Under the pieces are notes generated by a model. That model was given only the letters and a program-made list of their open reading frames with translations. It did no database searches and was not told the DNA's origin. The translations under genes and the position numbers were made by a program. A stretch of DNA of 52,487 bases from CALFCX01 sp964603025 (GTDB lineage: Bacteria; Margulisbacteria; WOR-1; JAKLHX01): assembly GCA_964603025.1 (NCBI GenBank), contig CAZRTO010000002.1, positions 1 through 52,487 of the forward strand. Direction: 5' to 3'. Shown one piece after another: positions 49,304 to 52,487 of the stretch (position 1 is the first letter of the stretch; every line of letters begins with the position of its first letter).

Positions 49304-50749
49304 TCATAGCGCCGGTTTCCTTTTATTCCATTTTGTTTCCTGTTCATAGGAGAAAGCCACCCTGAACAGAGTTTCTTCATCAAAGGCTCTTCCCATTATC
49401 TGGAGGCCCACAGGAAGATCATTGTCGAAGCCGCATGGGATCGATATCGCGGGTATCCCGGCAAGGTTAATAGGGATCGTCGCGATATCAGAAAGGTACA
49501 TCGAAAGCGGGTCAGATACCTTTTCTCCGATTTTAAAAGCCGGAGATGGGCAGGTCGGACTCATCACTACGTCGAAATCCTTGAATGTGTCGTCAAAATC
49601 CTGTTTTATCAATGTCCTGATCTTCTGGGCTTTCAGGTAATAAGCGTCATAATATCCGGAGCTCAAAGCGTATGTGCCGATGATTATCCTTCTCTTTACT
49701 TCAGGGCCAAAACCTTCACTCCGTGTGTTGAGGTACATATCCATGAGGTCGTTTTGTTTTTCGCTCCTTTGCCCGTAATGCACGCCGTCGTATCTTGAAA
49801 GGTTTGATGAAGCATCGGCAGGTGCAATTATGTAATATGTGGCTAGCGCGAACTTCAAAGAGGGGAGAGACACTTCTTTGAACGTCGCCCCCATTTTCTC
49901 GTATGTCTTAAGGGCTTCAATTACCGCTTTTTTTGTGTTGTCTTCGATACCTTCTCCCATCAGTTCTTTGGGAACGGCTATTTTCAGGCCTTTTACGTTC
50001 CTGATCAGGGCTTTTCTATAATCCGGAACATCCACATCTGCGGAAGTCGAGTCCCTGCGGTCATATTTTGCTATGACGTTCATAAGGAGCGCCGCATCCG
50101 TCACGTCTTTTGTCAAAGGGCCAATCTGGTCAAGTGACGAGGCAAAAGCGATAAGCCCATACCGGGAAACTCTCCCGTATGTAGGCTTAAGTCCGACGAC
50201 CCCGCAGAAGGAAGCAGGCTGTCTTATCGAGCCTCCCGTGTCTGAGCCCAAAGCCAGCGGTGCTTCATCCGCAGCCACTGCGGCGGCAGAACCGCCTGAC
50301 GATCCGCCCGGGACCCTTTGTATGTCCCACGGGTTTTTTGTGGTCTTGAAAGCTGAATTTTCAGTAGAAGATCCCATCGCGAACTCGTCAAGATTCGTCT
50401 TGCCGACCGGGATCATCCCTTCGTTTTGCAAAAGCTCGACTACGGTCGCGTTATAAGGCGGTATGAAATTCTTCAGTATCTTTGACGAACATGTCGTTTT
50501 AACGCCGTCAGTGCAGATATTGTCTTTTAATGCTATCGGCACGCCGGAAAGCTCTCCGTTAAAGCCCTTATCGTCAAGTTCTTTCGCTTTTTTTAAGGCG
50601 GTTTCTTTTGTTAAGCAGTTGAACGCACTTATCTTTCCTTCGACCGCGCCTATCCTGCTATAAATATCGTTTATGAGCTCAACGCAGCCGATCTCTTTGG
50701 ATCTTAATTTATCGGCCAGCTCGTGTGCCGTTAGGTTGTGAAGGCTCAT
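49304..50749 (-). CDS. gatA: Aspartyl/glutamyl-tRNA amidotransferase subunit A
   Basis: The glutaminase/amidase subunit. Amidase-signature Ser-Ser-Lys triad: Lys in GVPIALKDN, serines in GGSSGGSAAAV and GSDTGGSIRQPASFCGVVGLKPT-type blocks. MGSSTENSAF precedes. Length is 481 residues. The start overlaps the gatC stop by ATGA. Confidence 0.96.
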   Translation of the reverse strand: MSLHNLTAHELADKLRSKEIGCVELINDIYSRIGAVEGKISAFNCLTKETALKKAKELDDKGFNGELSGVPIALKDNICTDGVKTTCSSKILKNFIPPYNATVVELLQNEGMIPVGKTNLDEFAMGSSTENSAFKTTKNPWDIQRVPGGSSGGSAAAVAADEAPLALGSDTGGSIRQPASFCGVVGLKPTYGRVSRYGLIAFASSLDQIGPLTKDVTDAALLMNVIAKYDRRDSTSADVDVPDYRKALIRNVKGLKIAVPKELMGEGIEDNTKKAVIEALKTYEKMGATFKEVSLPSLKFALATYYIIAPADASSNLSRYDGVHYGQRSEKQNDLMDMYLNTRSEGFGPEVKRRIIIGTYALSSGYYDAYYLKAQKIRTLIKQDFDDTFKDFDVVMSPTCPSPAFKIGEKVSDPLSMYLSDIATIPINLAGIPAISIPCGFDNDLPVGLQIMGRAFDEETLFRVAFSYEQETKWNKRKPAL

Positions 50750-51060
50750 TGTTCTTCGTCCCCCATTATTTTGGGGACTCTGAACATGCTGTCTTCTTGT
50801 GCGGGAGCATTATCGATGATCTTTTTTATTCCATCAAATTGGACGGCTTTGTCCTGTCTCATCGGCGTTGTTTTTTGTGTGCCGCCGGAGAGCCGCGTGC
50901 TGGCGGTAGGAGAAATGTTTTTTGTATCAGCGGAGTTTATTACGTCCACATAGCCGAGTATGTCGTTCAATTGTTTTGCGTAAAGCGTTTTTTCATCTTC
51001 TGACAGTCCGAGGCGGGCCAGTTTTGCGGTATATTCGACGGTTTCTTTGGAGATGGACAT
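50746..51060 (-). CDS. gatC: Aspartyl/glutamyl-tRNA amidotransferase subunit C
   Basis: A small stabilising subunit that wraps GatA and GatB. VEYTAKLARLGLSEDEKTLYAKQLNDIL and the C-terminal DSMFRVPKI are typical. 104 residues from ATG 51060; the open frame runs upstream to 51099 but the promoter occupies that stretch. First gene of gatC-gatA-gatB. Confidence 0.93.
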   Translation of the reverse strand: MSISKETVEYTAKLARLGLSEDEKTLYAKQLNDILGYVDVINSADTKNISPTASTRLSGGTQKTTPMRQDKAVQFDGIKKIIDNAPAQEDSMFRVPKIMGDEEQ

Positions 51061-51069
51061 GATAGGTAC

Positions 51070-51075
51070 ATTATA
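51070..51075 (-). promoter_or_regulatory. -10 box of the gatCAB operon, predicted leaderless
   Basis: TATAAT on the minus strand predicts a start near 51063, three bases before the gatC ATG at 51060. There is no Shine-Dalgarno. The -35 region overlaps a palindromic structure. Confidence 0.5.
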
Positions 51076-51081
51076 CAATAC

Positions 51082-51189
51082 AAAAAGACAAAGGCCCATA
51101 AAGGCCTGTAAAGTGATATAGGGCGGAAGGCAAAAAGACCAGCCCTTTAAGCCTTATGCCGTTTGACGCTTTATGGGCCCTTACGGGCC
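51082..51189 (-). terminator. Palindromic region after tsaD, possible terminator
   Basis: On the minus strand GGCCCATAAAG (51179-51169) pairs with CTTTATGGGCC (51103-51093), and the second arm is followed by TTTGTCTTTTT. The loop of about 65 nt has smaller hairpins. A separate GGCCC-GTAA-GGGCC hairpin sits at 51189-51176. It lies between tsaD and the gatC promoter. The large loop makes an ordinary intrinsic terminator uncertain. Confidence 0.4.
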
Positions 51190-51201
51190 TTTTCTCTTTT
51201 G

Positions 51202-52209
51202 CTATATCCTCGCCGTTGACTCTATCGCAAGAGAATAATCTGCAGTCATGCCTTTTTTATATCTGAAATATCCCGCGCAGCCGATCATTGCGGCATTGTC
51301 GGTGCACAGCTCAAGCGGAGGGACGATGCATTTGATTCCCTTGTTATTGCAAGCCGCTTTCATGTCGGCTCTTAGTTTGCTGTTTGCGGCTACTCCACCA
51401 CCTATTGCAATGGTCTTTATGGCGTTGTCTTCGGCTGCTTTGACCGTCTTTTCAACGAGCGTATCCACAACAGACTTTTGGAAAGAAGCCGCGATATCGG
51501 TCTTGGATACTTCCTTTTCCTTACCTTGTTCCACCTTTTTTGAAAAGTACACTACGGCGGTCTTTATGCCGCTGAAACTGAAATCGTATTTATATTCTTC
51601 TTCTAGCATCGGCCTTTTGAAGTTCACCGCATTTTCGTTTCCTGTTCCGGCAAGTTTATCGATTATCGGGCCTCCGGGATAGCCGAGACCCAGGAATCTG
51701 GCTACTTTGTCGTAAGCTTCCCCCGCTGCGTCGTCTCTGGTCCTGCCGAGCGTTTCAAATTTCATGTGTTCCCTGACTTTTACCAGCTGAGTATGTCCTC
51801 CCGAGACGATGAGGCATATAAAAGGGAATTTGAGTTTGCGTTCCAGCAGAAAATTGGCATAGATATGGCCCTCCAGATGGTTCACTCCGATCAGCGGCTT
51901 TTTTAGCGCGAAAGAAATCGCCTTAGCAGCCGATAGTCCGACGATTAGCGAGCCCGGGAGTCCGGGTCCGAATGTCGTTGAGACGACATCAATGTTTTTG
52001 AAAGCTAGTCCCGCGCGGTCCATGGCCTCTTTTATTACCGGGCTTATTGCTTCAATGTGTTTGCGCGAAGCAATTTCAGGAACGATACCGCCGTATTTCG
52101 CGTGAAAATCGTTTTGCGAAGATATTATGCTTGATAAGACCTCAGTGCCGTCTTTCACTACGGCGGCGGAAGTCTCATCGCAGCTGGTTTCAATTGCCAG
52201 AATATTCAT
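51202..52209 (-). CDS. tsaD: tRNA N6-adenosine threonylcarbamoyltransferase
   Basis: It transfers threonylcarbamoyl to A37 of ANN-decoding tRNAs. MNILAIETSCDETSAAVV is the opening; metal ligands His111 and His115 in NHLEGHIYAN, then GGHTQLV and the ASFQ and GGVAANSKLR motifs of the ASKHA fold. Length is 335 residues. Preceded by a possible 26-codon leader ORF overlapping its ATG. Confidence 0.96.
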   Translation of the reverse strand: MNILAIETSCDETSAAVVKDGTEVLSSIISSQNDFHAKYGGIVPEIASRKHIEAISPVIKEAMDRAGLAFKNIDVVSTTFGPGLPGSLIVGLSAAKAISFALKKPLIGVNHLEGHIYANFLLERKLKFPFICLIVSGGHTQLVKVREHMKFETLGRTRDDAAGEAYDKVARFLGLGYPGGPIIDKLAGTGNENAVNFKRPMLEEEYKYDFSFSGIKTAVVYFSKKVEQGKEKEVSKTDIAASFQKSVVDTLVEKTVKAAEDNAIKTIAIGGGVAANSKLRADMKAACNNKGIKCIVPPLELCTDNAAMIGCAGYFRYKKGMTADYSLAIESTARI

Positions 52210-52286
52210 GATTTATTTGCCGCCCACCGAAGCTCCTGAGCATTGCGAAGGAGTAAATGTGGGATTCTGTGGCATAGAAGATCCAT
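52206..52286 (-). CDS. Possible 26-codon leader ORF upstream of tsaD
   Basis: ATG at 52286 to TGA at 52206, encoding 26 residues, MDLLCHRIPHLLLRNAQELR followed by WAANKS. AGGAG (52294-52290) is 3 nt upstream, and the TGA overlaps the tsaD ATG (ATGA), allowing translational coupling. The short spacing and size make chance quite possible. Confidence 0.35.
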   Translation of the reverse strand: MDLLCHRIPHLLLRNAQELRWAANKS

Positions 52287-52303
52287 CTACTCCTAATTTT
52301 ACC

Positions 52304-52309
52304 ATTATA
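52304..52309 (-). promoter_or_regulatory. -10 box of tsaD transcription unit
   Basis: Consensus TATAAT on the minus strand predicts transcription from about 52297, just before the AGGAG of the leader ORF. The -35 is not clear. Confidence 0.45.
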
Positions 52310-52375
52310 TAAAGGTGCAAAAAACGAGAAAGACAAATGTAAACATTTATGCCGCCAAGCTGAACATATCATCTA

Positions 52376-52384
52376 TGGTATAAT
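52376..52384 (+). promoter_or_regulatory. Extended -10 promoter of the last gene, predicted leaderless
   Basis: TGgTATAAT predicts a start near 52391, two bases before ATG 52393. Confidence 0.55.
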
Positions 52385-52392
52385 CGTACAAA

Positions 52393-52487
52393 ATGTATTC
52401 TATAGAAATTATATTGCTTTATACTGCGGCACTGCTTTTGGTAAGCGTTTTATCAAGCAAGATAAGCGATAAAATAGCTGTTCCTGC
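52393..52487 (+). CDS. N-terminus of a cation/proton antiporter-like membrane protein (partial)
   Basis: Only 31 codons are present before the window ends. They read MYSIEIILLYTAALLLVSVL then SSKISDKIAVP: a first membrane helix followed by a polar turn and a VP that begins the next helix. This resembles the start of CPA1/CPA2 antiporters such as CvrA/NhaP2, whose N-termini read similarly (helix, SS-K/R-L/I-x-x-x-x-GIP). It is too short for certainty. Confidence 0.45.
   Translation, partial: MYSIEIILLYTAALLLVSVLSSKISDKIAVP

Noticed and set aside
51176..51200. Plus-strand intrinsic terminator (GC hairpin then TTTTCTCTTTT)
   Set aside because: No plus-strand gene lies upstream to be terminated; the flanking genes tsaD and gatC are on the minus strand.
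1..52487. CRISPR arrays, prophage, insertion sequence transposases, tRNA or rRNA genes
   Set aside because: I saw no regular repeat-spacer arrays, no transposase or phage proteins and no tRNA/rRNA apart from the tRNA-like ends of the tmRNA.

Overview
This is about 52 kb of bacterial chromosome, compact, with almost every base in a gene and a GC content near one half. The gene set is mostly housekeeping. It suggests a diderm from a poorly cultivated lineage. Pointers are SecD/SecF as separate proteins, a periplasmic AMIN-domain amidase, a GT9 heptosyltransferase-type enzyme, type II/IV-pilus-type pseudopilins and a GspE/PilB ATPase, an LL-diaminopimelate aminotransferase (dapF-dapL) and the MEP pathway (ispH). 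An rpsP-khpA-ylqD-trmD-rplS ribosomal locus is also present. Candidate phyla such as Margulisbacteria (WOR-1/Saganbacteria) or Omnitrophota would fit, but this is a guess from gene content. The 100-N gap shows that it is an assembled draft, perhaps a metagenome bin.

Layout. 0-11.3 kb (+): an alpha-glucan phosphorylase homologue lacking its PLP lysine, secD-secF, ftsK, a btuFCD-like cobalamin/iron-chelate ABC importer, a GT9 glycosyltransferase and a YchF-like protein with a ruined P-loop. 11.3-13.9 kb (-): four overlapping pseudopilin genes, a repeat element, then aroE. 14-18.4 kb (+): purE, cvpA, apgM, tyrA, aroA. 18.4-19.3 kb (-): one unrecognised gene. 19.4-24.9 kb (+): mutL, a DUF374 acyltransferase, topA, panC. 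24.9-25.2 kb: repeat element and N gap. 25.2-31.1 kb (+): yraN, comM, a short GspE/PilB ATPase, plsC, smpB, two small ORFs and the tmRNA gene. 31.1-43.9 kb (+): a methyltransferase, cca, amidase, murI, queD, dapF, dapL, ispH, aroC, then rpsP-khpA-ylqD-trmD-rplS-lepB-rnhB. 43.9-52.2 kb: a small ORF (+), then on the minus strand a TatD-associated radical SAM protein, a 976-residue duplicated L,D-transpeptidase-like protein, gatB, gatA, gatC and tsaD. The window ends inside an antiporter-like gene (+).

Genes that work together: SecDF with LepB (protein export); aroE, aroA, aroC and tyrA (aromatic amino acids); dapF, dapL, murI, amidase and the L,D-transpeptidase-like protein (peptidoglycan); smpB and ssrA (ribosome rescue); gatCAB (Asn/Gln-tRNA amidation); rpsP, trmD, rplS, cca and tsaD (translation and tRNA).

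The most interesting observations are: the Lys-to-Asp change in the phosphorylase; the tandem-duplicated L,D-transpeptidase-like protein in which the SHGC motif precedes the beta domain (possible circular permutation); a recurrent arrangement in at least 11 genes of a -10 box 6-10 nt before a start codon with no Shine-Dalgarno (predicted leaderless mRNAs); a roughly 140-bp element found twice, each time filling exactly a stop-to-start gap; and a 28-bp palindromic repeat family with one copy inside dapF in frame.
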